From NCBI GenBank assembly GCA_030426145.1, contig JAUHZF010000032.1, forward strand, positions 1-41,291: a stretch of 41,291 nt of DNA. Reading direction: 5' to 3'. Below the pieces are notes generated by a model that worked only from the letters and a program-made list of their open reading frames with translations, did no database searches and had not been told where the DNA came from. The translations under genes were made by a program, and so were the position numbers. Shown in pieces: positions 17,200 to 24,687 of this stretch. Within the stretch, counting starts at the first letter, position 1. Every line of letters begins with the position of its first letter. The DNA is from Polyangia bacterium. Lineage in GTDB: Bacteria > Myxococcota_A > Polyangia > Polyangiales > Polyangiaceae.

Positions 17200-17817
17200 A
17201 TGCGCTTTGGGCGATCAAACGACGAGGCCGACGCCATGGCACGGGAGAGGGCAGCTGGAGCGAGCCCGACCCCGCCGCCGATGGCCTCCCAAAGCAAGCG
17301 TCTGAACCAGGTCTTCGAGGCCGAGTTCGACTTCGTCTGGCGCACGGTACGCCGTCTCGGCGTGAAGGAGCGCGAGCTCGACGACGCGGTTCAGCAGGTC
17401 TTCATGGTGCTGTCTCGGCGGCTCGACGGCGTCGAGCTCGGACGTGAGCGCAGTTTCCTCTTCGGCACCGCGCGCCGCGTCGCGTCCGACTACCGCCGTC
17501 GTTATCGGAGCTCGCGCGAGGACCTCGTCGACGACGAGCCCGTGCCGCGCGGACAGAGCCCTGACGATCCGGCCGTCCTCGTCGACCGCAAGCGGGCCCG
17601 CGCCATGCTCCAGGAGGTGCTCGACGAGATGCCCGACGAGATGCGCGAGGTCTTCTGTCTCTACGAGCTCGAGGGCATGACCACCACGGAGGTGGCCGAC
17701 ACGATGCAGATCTCGACGGGGACCGTCGCGTCTCGGCTTCGTCGCGCCCGCGAGCTGTTCCAGCGCGCCACACGCCGACTCTCGGCACGCCTCCAGTTCG
17801 AAGGGAAGGACCGATGA
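17200..17817 (+). CDS. ECF-type RNA polymerase sigma factor
   Basis: 205 residues from ATG 17200; 17236 and 17281 are also in frame, and none has a strong SD. Region 2: NQVFEAEFDFVWRTVRRLG, then ELDDAVQQVFMVLSRRL and FLFGTARRVASDYRRR. Region 4: VLDEMPDEMREVFCLYELEG, then TTTEVADTMQISTGTVASRL. Group: RpoE-like sigma-70 family with QQVF in region 2.2. The downstream gene overlaps by four bases (ATGA) and encodes a single-pass membrane protein placed as an anti-sigma factor would be. Confidence 0.9.
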   Translation: MRFGRSNDEADAMARERAAGASPTPPPMASQSKRLNQVFEAEFDFVWRTVRRLGVKERELDDAVQQVFMVLSRRLDGVELGRERSFLFGTARRVASDYRRRYRSSREDLVDDEPVPRGQSPDDPAVLVDRKRARAMLQEVLDEMPDEMREVFCLYELEGMTTTEVADTMQISTGTVASRLRRARELFQRATRRLSARLQFEGKDR

Positions 17818-18593
17818 AGGACCGCTCGTTGCAAGACCCGCCCGATCCCTTCGCGGAGGCTCTGCTGCGCTCGGCCGAGCACGATGGTCCGACCCCCCGC
17901 GACCGGGCCCGGGTGGCGGCGAGCCTCGGGCTCGCGGGGGCCACCACGGTCACGGCTTCGGCGGCGAAGGCATCGTCCACGGCTCCGGCGGCCGCCAAAG
18001 CCAGCTTGCTCGGGGGCATGGTCAAGTGGTGGCTCGGAGGTCTCGGCGTGGCCTTCCTCGTGGGAACCTTCGCCGGGGCGCCCGAGCCTCACGCAGCGGC
18101 GCCCGCCCCATCGTCGAGCGTCGACATCCCCGTGGCGATTTCCGCCGTCCCCGCTGCAAAGCCAGCGCCCGCGATGTCGTCCCCGGTCGTCGTCGTGGCT
18201 CCTGTGCCGTCCGCGTCCGCACGGCCTACCCCGCCTGCTCTCTCCCCCTCATCCAGCGACGCCGCGCCCAGCGTGCCGAAGGCGCCGACCGCGGCGCCGT
18301 CGAGCGGTCCTTCTCTTGCCGACGAGCTCGCCGCGCTCGATGCGGCACGCAAGGCCATCGAAGCGGGCGATGCGGACGCGGCGGAGAAAGCGCTCAGCCG
18401 TTATCGCACGACCATGGGGGAGGGACGGCTCGCTTCCGAGGCCGAGCTCCTCGCCATCGAGTCCGCGGCCGCACGTGCTGACCACGCGCAGACGATCGCA
18501 CTTGGATCAGCCTTCCTCGCCCGCCACCCGAGCAGTCCCCATCGGGCGCGCGTGACCACCCTCATCACGCGAGCGCGAAAGGAGGTCCCGTGA
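17814..18593 (+). CDS. Single-pass membrane protein, candidate anti-sigma factor
   Basis: 259 residues. Short cytoplasmic N-terminus (DPFAEALLRSAEHDGPTPRDRARVAASLG), then an Ala-rich stretch and one transmembrane helix (about 72-88, WWLGGLGVAFLVGTFAG). The outside part is a Pro/Ala/Ser-rich tether of about 100 residues and a TPR-like helical end (LADELAALDAARKAIEAGDA ... SEAELLAIESAAARADHAQT). No zinc-finger motif is seen, so it is not a classical ZAS anti-sigma. Position directly behind, and overlapping, the sigma gene argues for a regulatory partner that senses the envelope. Overlaps the next gene by GTGA. Confidence 0.7.
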   Translation: MKDRSLQDPPDPFAEALLRSAEHDGPTPRDRARVAASLGLAGATTVTASAAKASSTAPAAAKASLLGGMVKWWLGGLGVAFLVGTFAGAPEPHAAAPAPSSSVDIPVAISAVPAAKPAPAMSSPVVVVAPVPSASARPTPPALSPSSSDAAPSVPKAPTAAPSSGPSLADELAALDAARKAIEAGDADAAEKALSRYRTTMGEGRLASEAELLAIESAAARADHAQTIALGSAFLARHPSSPHRARVTTLITRARKEVP

Positions 18594-19069
18594 AGCATGC
18601 GGTCGTGGTCGCCTCGCTTCTCGTTGCGTGCAGCGACGTCTCACTTGGCAGCATCCGAAAGCCCGCCGCCGACGACGGTGGCGGCGGAACGGGTGGCCAC
18701 GAGACCACGTCGTCGACCGGAGGTGCCGGTGGGACCGGCGGTAGCGGTGAAGCGATGCCGACCCTCGACGATTGCCCGGACCTGCGTGCGACCCTCATCT
18801 CGCGTGGTGGTGGTCTCTACGAGTTGCCTCCGACCCCAGCCGAACTCGTGAACGTGTTCGCCAACAGCCCGGCCGAGGTCAACGTGTTCGTGACCGGCGG
18901 AGAAGAGCGCGTCGTTCCCCACGTGGGAGATGACAATGGTTGTGGCCTCCCGCCGGTGGGAGGGTGGTACGTCGGCGGGCCGTCCCTGGTGGCGATGTGC
19001 CCCGAGATCGAGCTCTCACCGGCCGAGGTCATCACCATGGCCGCGCGCTGCACCCGATACGACAAGTAG
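18590..19069 (+). CDS. Lipoprotein, last gene of the sigma operon
   Basis: 159 residues. The GTG start at 18590 overlaps the previous stop and has one of the best SDs in the window (AAAGGAGG) a few bases upstream. Signal peptide MKHAVVVASLLVAC, then a Gly/Thr tether (residues 28-53) and a domain of about 100 residues with four cysteines (DDCPDL, NGCGLP, AMCPEIEL, ARCTRYDK). No known motif. The conserved cassette order sigma / membrane protein / lipoprotein suggests the lipoprotein is a sensor or the output of the pathway. Confidence 0.72.
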   Translation: MKHAVVVASLLVACSDVSLGSIRKPAADDGGGGTGGHETTSSTGGAGGTGGSGEAMPTLDDCPDLRATLISRGGGLYELPPTPAELVNVFANSPAEVNVFVTGGEERVVPHVGDDNGCGLPPVGGWYVGGPSLVAMCPEIELSPAEVITMAARCTRYDK

Positions 19070-19129
19070 CGCAAAAGAAGCGATCGAATTGGCTTTTCCT
19101 CGCCATGGCCAGGGCAGAGGAGTCAATCG

Positions 19130-19642
19130 TTGAATCACTTCATTGCACTAAGCATTCTTGGTTGTTGTCTCGTTGCGTGTGGAGGGGAGGTCGTCGACTT
19201 TCCCGACGACGATGATGCTGGCAGCGGAGGGAATCCTGCGACCACCTCCGGAACTACGGGTGGTGGTGGGCAATCGTCGACCAGTACGACCTCGAGCGTG
19301 ACTTCGACGTCGGCCTCCACCACGACGGGAGGAGGCCCTGGCGGATGGTGGGGCGGAGGCCAAACGTGCGGCGGGTTCGCGAGCGGGTCGGCCATTTGTG
19401 ATGCCTGCATCCAGAATACGTGCTGCGCTCAATCCGAGGCATGCGGTGCGCAGCCCGGCTGCGTCAGCGTGACCAATTGCCTCAAGAAATGCGACCCCAA
19501 TGAGGTCACCGGTGGCCCGGGAGGCAGCGCCTGCGCGTCGGACTGCCTCCTCGCTGGCGAGAAGGAAGCCGCCATTCCGGCCTTCGATCTCATCTACTGC
19601 ATGTCCGACCAATGCGGCGTCGAGACGGAGTGTTTCGACTAA
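19130..19642 (+). CDS. Cys-rich lipoprotein
   Basis: 170 residues. TTG start at 19130 with GAGGAG 8 nt upstream. Signal peptide and lipobox LVACGG, an acidic patch (PDDDD), then a long Gly/Ser/Thr tether (about 30-78). The C-terminal domain has at least 13 cysteines (CDACIQNTCCAQSEACGAQPG, CVSVTNCLKKC, SACASDCLL, YCMSDQCGVETEC). This CxxC-x4-CC module is typical of exported myxobacterial proteins of unknown function. Stands alone after the sigma operon. Confidence 0.72.
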   Translation: MNHFIALSILGCCLVACGGEVVDFPDDDDAGSGGNPATTSGTTGGGGQSSTSTTSSVTSTSASTTTGGGPGGWWGGGQTCGGFASGSAICDACIQNTCCAQSEACGAQPGCVSVTNCLKKCDPNEVTGGPGGSACASDCLLAGEKEAAIPAFDLIYCMSDQCGVETECFD

Positions 19643-19752
19643 TTTAGCGACGAATGAGCGCAGCTTTCCCGGCCAGCCGAGCGTGTCTCGTGGCGTCGCG
19701 GTGGCACCGACGCCGACAGCCTGATGCTGTGCGCGTCGCGGGCCGGGCGTGC

Positions 19753-19758
19753 TAGCTT
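19753..19758 (+). promoter_or_regulatory. Putative -10 element, leaderless promoter
   Basis: TAGCTT, 7 nt before the GTG at 19766, no SD between them. Confidence 0.4.
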
Positions 19759-19765
19759 GGGCCCG

Positions 19766-20755
19766 GTGAGCGTGAAGACCCTACGTGCGGCCGCATTGGC
19801 CGTGGTCATGGCACCCGCATGCGCGCCGCACTGCCCGCCGCCTGCTCCCCATTCCGTGCGTCCCGACGCGGCGCCCCCAGTCGATGCGGTCGCGCAGCTC
19901 CGCACCAAGCGTTTTACGTCTGGGCTGAGGCTACAGGGACGAGAGACCGGAGCCGTCTGGGTCGAGGTAGAGGTCAATGGGGTGTCGACCAAGGCGCTCC
20001 TCGACACGGGGGCCGAGTTTCACGCCGTTCAGAAGTGGTTCGTCGAAGCGGCGGGCATCGGTGTGGAAGGCGAAGAGGAAGCCAAGGTTACCGATTCGGC
20101 GAAGAACTCCAGGGCTGCCTCCTTTGCGCGCGTGAAAGGAACGATCCCCGATTGGGGGGCCATCGATACGCCTGCGGTCCTGCTGCCGACCTTCGAGGTC
20201 TTCGAGAAGGCGCGCGTCGGTCTCATCCTCAATCCCCTCCTCCTCGCATCGCCAGGCCGCGCCCTCCGGCTCGACTTCGCCCAGAGCGAGATGTCCGAGC
20301 TGGAGCAGCTGTCCGAGCCCGCGGACGAACCGGTGGTTCTCCAGACCTGTACGTCCGTCTCGCGCATGAAGGGTGGAATGGTGGTCACGACGCTTCGCGC
20401 GGTGACCGAAGTCATGGTCGCCGGATCGGCCACTGCGTTGACCATCGACTCCGGCGCGAGGACCACGGTCGTCGCGGGCGGCACGTCGGCCGCGAGCGAG
20501 CTCGAGGCCATCGCGAAGGGGACCGAGACGGCGGGTGGTGTCTTCGGCACCGAGGAGGTGAAGGTCATCCCCGAGCCCGTGGCGCTCGAGGTTGCCGGCA
20601 CACGGTTCGATGTGCGCGGCGTTCGGTTGGCGCCACCAGAGCCCAAGCGAACCTCGTGCAACGACGAGGGCGTGCTCGGCATGGACGTCTTGAAGCACTG
20701 CGTGGTCGAGCTCTCCCTCACGGACACACGCCTGAGCTGCCGTGCACCGAGGTGA
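19766..20755 (+). CDS. Two-lobed retropepsin-like aspartic protease homologue, exported
   Basis: 329 residues from GTG 19766. Signal peptide VKTLRAAALAVVMAPAC, possibly a lipoprotein. Two aspartic-protease catalytic motifs occur in one chain: ALLDTGAEFHAV (DTG at about 80-82) and ALTIDSGARTTVV (DSG at about 228-230). Each is followed by a hydrophobic strand, and the ends GLILNPLLLAS and GVLGMDVLKHCVVEL match the 'ILG.D.L' closing strand of retropepsins. Retropepsins usually have one motif and dimerise; here the two halves could form an intramolecular pair. Proteolysis is a prediction only. Convergent with the GST gene, 11 bases between stops. Confidence 0.75.
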   Translation: MSVKTLRAAALAVVMAPACAPHCPPPAPHSVRPDAAPPVDAVAQLRTKRFTSGLRLQGRETGAVWVEVEVNGVSTKALLDTGAEFHAVQKWFVEAAGIGVEGEEEAKVTDSAKNSRAASFARVKGTIPDWGAIDTPAVLLPTFEVFEKARVGLILNPLLLASPGRALRLDFAQSEMSELEQLSEPADEPVVLQTCTSVSRMKGGMVVTTLRAVTEVMVAGSATALTIDSGARTTVVAGGTSAASELEAIAKGTETAGGVFGTEEVKVIPEPVALEVAGTRFDVRGVRLAPPEPKRTSCNDEGVLGMDVLKHCVVELSLTDTRLSCRAPR

Positions 20756-20766
20756 GCTGCGGCTCG

Positions 20767-21378
20767 TCAGTCGGGGAGGCTCGCGAAGACGCGGCTCGCT
20801 TTTGCGGCGGGTCGAGCGGCGAGACGACGAAGGTAGGCACGTGCGCCTTCGTGGTCGAGCAGGCCCGTTTGCACGGCGAGCCGAAGGGAGTAGCCCGCGA
20901 GCACGTCGGCCAGCGTGAACTGCGAACCGCAGAGGTAGCCCTCGGCGGGGAGGCGCGCGGCGGCCACGGCGAGCTTTCGCCGTAGCGCCTTCTCGTGCAG
21001 CGCGAAGTACTCGGGGCCGATGAGTCCCAGCTTGCTGACGGCGCATTCGACCAGCCGGCCTTCGAAGGTCTCCCCGAAGAGGGCGAGCCAGTGCAAGTAG
21101 GTCGTGCGTTCAGGCTCGCCGCGTCCGATCCAGAGCTTGGGTTCCTCGACGTCCTCGGCGAGGAGGTGGCAGATGGCCGTGCTCTCCACGTAGGTCTTGC
21201 CCCCGTACTCCACGGTCGGGATCTGCCCGAAGGGGTTCACGTCGGTGTAGGGCGGTCCGAGGTGCTTGCCGAAGGCGACGGGGCGCTCCTCGATCTCGAG
21301 CCCGAGCTCGCACGCGGTCCAGCGGATCTTGCCGCTGCGGTCGGTGTCACCAAACCCATAGAGCGCGATGGTCGCCAT
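20767..21378 (-). CDS. Glutathione S-transferase family protein
   Basis: 203 residues from ATG 21378. N-terminal thioredoxin-like domain with the conserved cis-Pro and Glu-Ser glutathione contacts (NPFGQIPTVE ... YVESTAICHLL), then an all-helical C-terminal domain with the LADVLAGYSL pattern (hydrophobic staple and N-capping motif). Conjugates glutathione to electrophiles or has a related thiol-transfer role; cytoplasmic. The putative catalytic residue lies in DTDRSGKIRW near the N-terminus. TAGCGT lies 7 nt before the ATG. The family is certain; the substrate is not. Confidence 0.93.
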   Translation of the reverse strand: MATIALYGFGDTDRSGKIRWTACELGLEIEERPVAFGKHLGPPYTDVNPFGQIPTVEYGGKTYVESTAICHLLAEDVEEPKLWIGRGEPERTTYLHWLALFGETFEGRLVECAVSKLGLIGPEYFALHEKALRRKLAVAAARLPAEGYLCGSQFTLADVLAGYSLRLAVQTGLLDHEGARAYLRRLAARPAAKASRVFASLPD

Positions 21379-21708
21379 CGCCGGGACGCTAACACGCTCC
21401 CATGCTCGCCGAATGGCGCCGCGCATTCACCAGCGCGCGAAACGAAGACTGAAGGAGAGACGGCGCCGGAGCTGTTCATGGTTCTATGCGGTCGGCCGTC
21501 AAGTGTCTAAAATCATGAGCGAGGGTGCCCGCCAGTCGAAATGACTAGGCACGTGATCGGTCGAGCGACGTGGGGTCATGTAGACCCCAGTGGGATGCTT
21601 CGTGGTCCCTTCGCTGGGGTGCTGTTGATCCATGGCGACCCGGAGTAGATTCCTGGATCGGAGTTCACTGAGCCGTTTGGCGCGGCCGCGGTCACTCCAG
21701 GGGGGGCG
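21379..21708. other. Intergenic region between GST and ECF sigma genes
   Basis: 330 bases without a credible gene. It holds the GST promoter at its left end, a TAAAAT box (21508-21513) just before a 9-codon frame, a perfect 7-bp hairpin TGGGGTC-ATGTA-GACCCCA (21571-21589), and a TTGATC ... TAGATT pair (21625-21630, 21646-21651, 15-bp spacer) as the best promoter candidate for the sigma operon. The role of the hairpin is unknown. Confidence 0.4.
21386..21391 (-). promoter_or_regulatory. Putative -10 element, leaderless promoter
   Basis: TAGCGT on the minus strand, 7 nt before the GST ATG at 21378; no SD. Confidence 0.4.
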
Positions 21709-22377
21709 ATGGGTATGGCCGCAAAGCGTGAGGGCGAGATGGCAGCCCCTCCGGCCTCCGGTCCGGGGGCGAAAGTGCTGCGCCCGGCGGCCTTCCAGCT
21801 CGACGACCCGGCCCTCGTCGAGGCGGTGCTCGATGGCAACGAAGGCGCGAAGCGCCAGCTCTACGATCGCCACGCGCGCCACGTGGAGCGGGTGTTGATG
21901 CGTTTGCTCGGTGATGCCAGCGAGCTCTCCGACGCCTTGCACGACGTCTTCGTGCAGGTCTTCCGCGACCTCGAAAACCTCCGAGAGCCCGCGGCCCTCA
22001 AGGCGTGGCTCACGCAGGTCGCCGTCTACGTGGCCCGGGGTCGGATCCGGAGCCGCACCCGCCGTCGCTGGCTCCGTTTCATGGCCCCCGAAGACCTCCC
22101 GACCCGCGCCGCGCCCGACGCGGGCGAGCTCGTGTCAGAGGCGCTGCGCAGCGTCTATCAGGTGCTCGATGGTCTCCCTGCCGACGAGCGCATCGCCTTC
22201 GCCCTTCGCATCATCGAGGGCATGGAGTTGAAAGAGGTGGCCGAGGCCTGCGACTGCTCGTTGGCTACCGTCAAGCGGCGCATCAAGCGGGCGGAGACGG
22301 CCTTCGTGGCCGCCGCGCGCGCGCACGAGAGCCTGCGACCGTGGCTGAAAGGGGGGAGCCGATGGCCGACGGAATGA
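21709..22377 (+). CDS. ECF-type RNA polymerase sigma factor
   Basis: 222 residues; ATG 21709 follows a purine-rich GGGGGGG. Region 2: LVEAVLDGNEGAKRQLYDRH (res 36-55), ELSDALHDVFVQVFRDL (72-88), LKAWLTQVAVYVARGRIR. Region 4: LDGLPADERIAFALRIIEG (153-171), then LKEVAEACDCSLATVKRRI. The lead-in VLRPAAFQ (23-30) and region 2 are clearly related to the sigma part of the fused protein at 32237. It overlaps the FecR gene by 16 bases, the standard sigma / FecR operon order. Confidence 0.92.
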   Translation: MGMAAKREGEMAAPPASGPGAKVLRPAAFQLDDPALVEAVLDGNEGAKRQLYDRHARHVERVLMRLLGDASELSDALHDVFVQVFRDLENLREPAALKAWLTQVAVYVARGRIRSRTRRRWLRFMAPEDLPTRAAPDAGELVSEALRSVYQVLDGLPADERIAFALRIIEGMELKEVAEACDCSLATVKRRIKRAETAFVAAARAHESLRPWLKGGSRWPTE

Positions 22378-23582
22378 CGCCCCTGCGTGAACTCGGTGCC
22401 GCCGTCGCTTCGGCGCAGGACCAGCGCGACACCGGGGCCGTCGACGAGGTCCGAGAGCGCCTCTTCGCGACGAAACCGTCGCGCGTTCGTAGGCTGCGCG
22501 ACATGCGCTGGCTCGCAGCTGCCCTCGCGCTCGGCGCGCTCGTCTTCGCCGTGGCGTGGGGCACCCGCAGCCCCATCGAGCCCGACCTCTCCTTCACCGT
22601 GGCCGGAGCACCCGGCACGGCCGAGACCTGGGTCAGCGTCGACGACGAGGCCTCGTCGAGCATGTCCTTCTCGGACGGAACCCAGATGTGGCTCTCGGCC
22701 GGTACGCGCGCTCGCGTGGGTGCGCTCGGGCCGCATGGAGCCGAGGTTCACATCGAGCGAGGCGGCGCGCACGTGGCTGTCGTGCACCGGGCCGAGACGG
22801 CCTGGCGGTTCGAAGCCGGTCCCTACGACGTCTTCGTCACCGGCACCGAGTTCTCGGTGAGCTGGGACCCCGCCCAGGAGCGTTTCCAGATCCAGATGGT
22901 CGAGGGCAGCGTCGAGGTCGCCGGTCCCCGCATCGACGGGCGAAGGGTCTTGCTCGCGGGCCAGAGCCTCGACCTGCGGGCCACGGCCCCCAAGACGGCA
23001 TCCGCCTCGGAGCCCAGGCCCGCAGAGAACGACCACCCCGCGCCGGAGGCGCTTCCGGAAGAAGCGCAAGAGATGGCTCAGGAGATGACGCCCTCACCGG
23101 TCGTGCCGGGGACGCCGCGACCGAAGAGCGCACCCCCCGAGGAACCCGCGACCGACGACTGGCGCGCCCTCGCATCGGCGGGGAAGTATCCTGAGGCTTA
23201 TGCGGCGGCGGCTCCCGCCTTCGACTCCATCCTCCAGTCGGCTTCCGCGGCCGACCTCATGGTCCTCGCCGACGTGGCTCGCTACGCCGGTCAGGCGGCC
23301 CGTTCGCGCCAGGCCTACCGCACGGTGCGCAGCCGCTTCCCTGGGACCTCGCAGGCGGCCCGTGCAGCTTTCGCCCTCGGTCGATCCGGCGGCGGGGCCA
23401 AGTGGTTCTCGCTCTACCTCAAAGAGGCCCCCGATGGGCCCCTCGCGCGCGAGGCCCTCGGCCGCTTGCTCGAGAGCCAGCGTGGTCAGGCGAGCGCCGA
23501 AGCCACCGCGCGTCGCTACCTCGCCCGCTACCCGGACGGTCCCCACGCTCCGCTCGCCCGCAGCATCGTCGAAAAGGACTGA
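22362..23582 (+). CDS. FecR-domain membrane protein with C-terminal TPR-like region
   Basis: 406 residues from ATG 22362, inside the end of the sigma gene, with GGGGGG as SD. Cytoplasmic segment 1-47, transmembrane helix 49-66 (RWLAAALALGALVFAVAW), then a FecR domain (about 90-200): AETWVSVDDEASSSMSFSDG, LSAGTRARVGAL, HIERGGAHVAVVHR, YDVFVTGTEFSVSWD, QIQMVEGSVEVAGP. FecR proteins act as anti-sigma factors or signal transducers across the inner membrane. After a Pro/Glu-rich linker the C-terminus carries TPR-like helices (SAADLMVLADVARYAGQAA, ARAAFALGRSGGG) that could bind an envelope partner. Partner sigma is the overlapping upstream gene. Confidence 0.88.
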   Translation: MADGMTPLRELGAAVASAQDQRDTGAVDEVRERLFATKPSRVRRLRDMRWLAAALALGALVFAVAWGTRSPIEPDLSFTVAGAPGTAETWVSVDDEASSSMSFSDGTQMWLSAGTRARVGALGPHGAEVHIERGGAHVAVVHRAETAWRFEAGPYDVFVTGTEFSVSWDPAQERFQIQMVEGSVEVAGPRIDGRRVLLAGQSLDLRATAPKTASASEPRPAENDHPAPEALPEEAQEMAQEMTPSPVVPGTPRPKSAPPEEPATDDWRALASAGKYPEAYAAAAPAFDSILQSASAADLMVLADVARYAGQAARSRQAYRTVRSRFPGTSQAARAAFALGRSGGGAKWFSLYLKEAPDGPLAREALGRLLESQRGQASAEATARRYLARYPDGPHAPLARSIVEKD

Positions 23583-23604
23583 GCGCGCGTTCCGGCTGCT
23601 CTGC

Positions 23605-24633
23605 GTGCTCTGGCTCCTGCTGTGGGTCACGCCCGCGCGTGCTCAGAGCGACGAGCCGCGGCCGCGCGTCGTGGTGGTGGTCGAAGCAGAGCGCGCCGGG
23701 CTCGGACAACGGCTTCGGGCGGAGCTGATGGCGCTCGGCTTCGACGTGACGGTCGAGGCCTCGGAGGCGGCGCCCGATCGCGAGCAGCTGGCCGAGACCG
23801 CCCGCGAGGCCGAGGCCATCGCGGCCATCCAGGTGAGCGGTCAGGCCGAGGGCATCGACGTTTGGGTCACCGACCGGGTCACAGGCAAGACCGTGCTGCG
23901 TGACGTGCCGGTCCCGGAAGAGACCGACGACCCCGACGAGCGCTCCGCCCTCATGGCCATTCGTGCGGTCGAGCTCTTGCGGGCGAGTCTGCTCGAGGTG
24001 GCGAGCCACCGGCCGCCAGAAGGTGAGGTGGCGTCGGCCCCGGTGGTCGAGCGCGTTGCGGTGCAGACCATCGCTCCCGAAGCGGCGCGGGCGCGACTGT
24101 TCGAGCCTGCGCTCGCCGAGCCTTCACGCGTACGCATCGGGCTCGGCCCTGCCCTCGGCGTCAGCCCGGGAGGGGTGAGGCCGCTCGGCCAGCTGCAGCT
24201 CGGTATCACCGGCTTGCCCCATCCGCGGGTCGCCCTCGAGGGGTTCGTCATCGCGCCCTTGTTTCCGGCGGCATTGCAGGGGCCAGAGGGCCTCGCCGAG
24301 CTCACGGTGGGTCACGTCGGCGCCAGCATCAGTGGTCGTGCCACGGGGGCCGGACCCATCGACTTTCGCCTCGGGGCGGGCGCTGCCCTCACGTGGCTCC
24401 ACATCGAGGGCTCCGCCGCCGAGCCGTTCGTGGCCAGCAACGAGGACACCTTCGTGGCCTGGCCCTTCGCGCAGGCTCACCTCGGATACGTGCTCGGCAG
24501 CACCGCGGCATTCATCGATGCCCGACTCGGCCCCGTGGTGCCCGAGCCCGTCATTCGCTTTGCCGAGCGGGAGGTCGTTCGGTGGGGACGCCCGGCCGTG
24601 GTCGTGACCATGGGAAGCGAGATCGGCTTCTGA
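23605..24633 (+). CDS. Exported protein, envelope component of the sigma/FecR operon
   Basis: 342 residues if started at GTG 23605. The hydrophobic leader (LLCVLWLLLWVTPARAQS) begins a little upstream, where the only candidates are non-standard codons, so the true start is uncertain. After the leader comes a domain RVVVVVEAERAGLGQRLRAE ... VWVTDRVTGKTVLRD, then a linker and a C-terminal region with barrel-like strands ending SEIGF. Its layout parallels the product at 16140-17195 in the other sigma operon, suggesting both are outer-membrane components. It starts about 20 bases after the FecR stop, in the same operon. No recognisable enzyme motif. Confidence 0.65.
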   Translation: MLWLLLWVTPARAQSDEPRPRVVVVVEAERAGLGQRLRAELMALGFDVTVEASEAAPDREQLAETAREAEAIAAIQVSGQAEGIDVWVTDRVTGKTVLRDVPVPEETDDPDERSALMAIRAVELLRASLLEVASHRPPEGEVASAPVVERVAVQTIAPEAARARLFEPALAEPSRVRIGLGPALGVSPGGVRPLGQLQLGITGLPHPRVALEGFVIAPLFPAALQGPEGLAELTVGHVGASISGRATGAGPIDFRLGAGAALTWLHIEGSAAEPFVASNEDTFVAWPFAQAHLGYVLGSTAAFIDARLGPVVPEPVIRFAEREVVRWGRPAVVVTMGSEIGF

Positions 24634-24687
24634 GCCACCGCAGAACCTGAAAGTTGGTCCGACCTGAGTTACATTAGGGCGTCAGGT

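Noticed and set aside
21508..21543. Leader peptide after TAAAAT
   Set aside because: The 9-codon frame has no SD and no relation to the sigma gene; cannot be told from chance.
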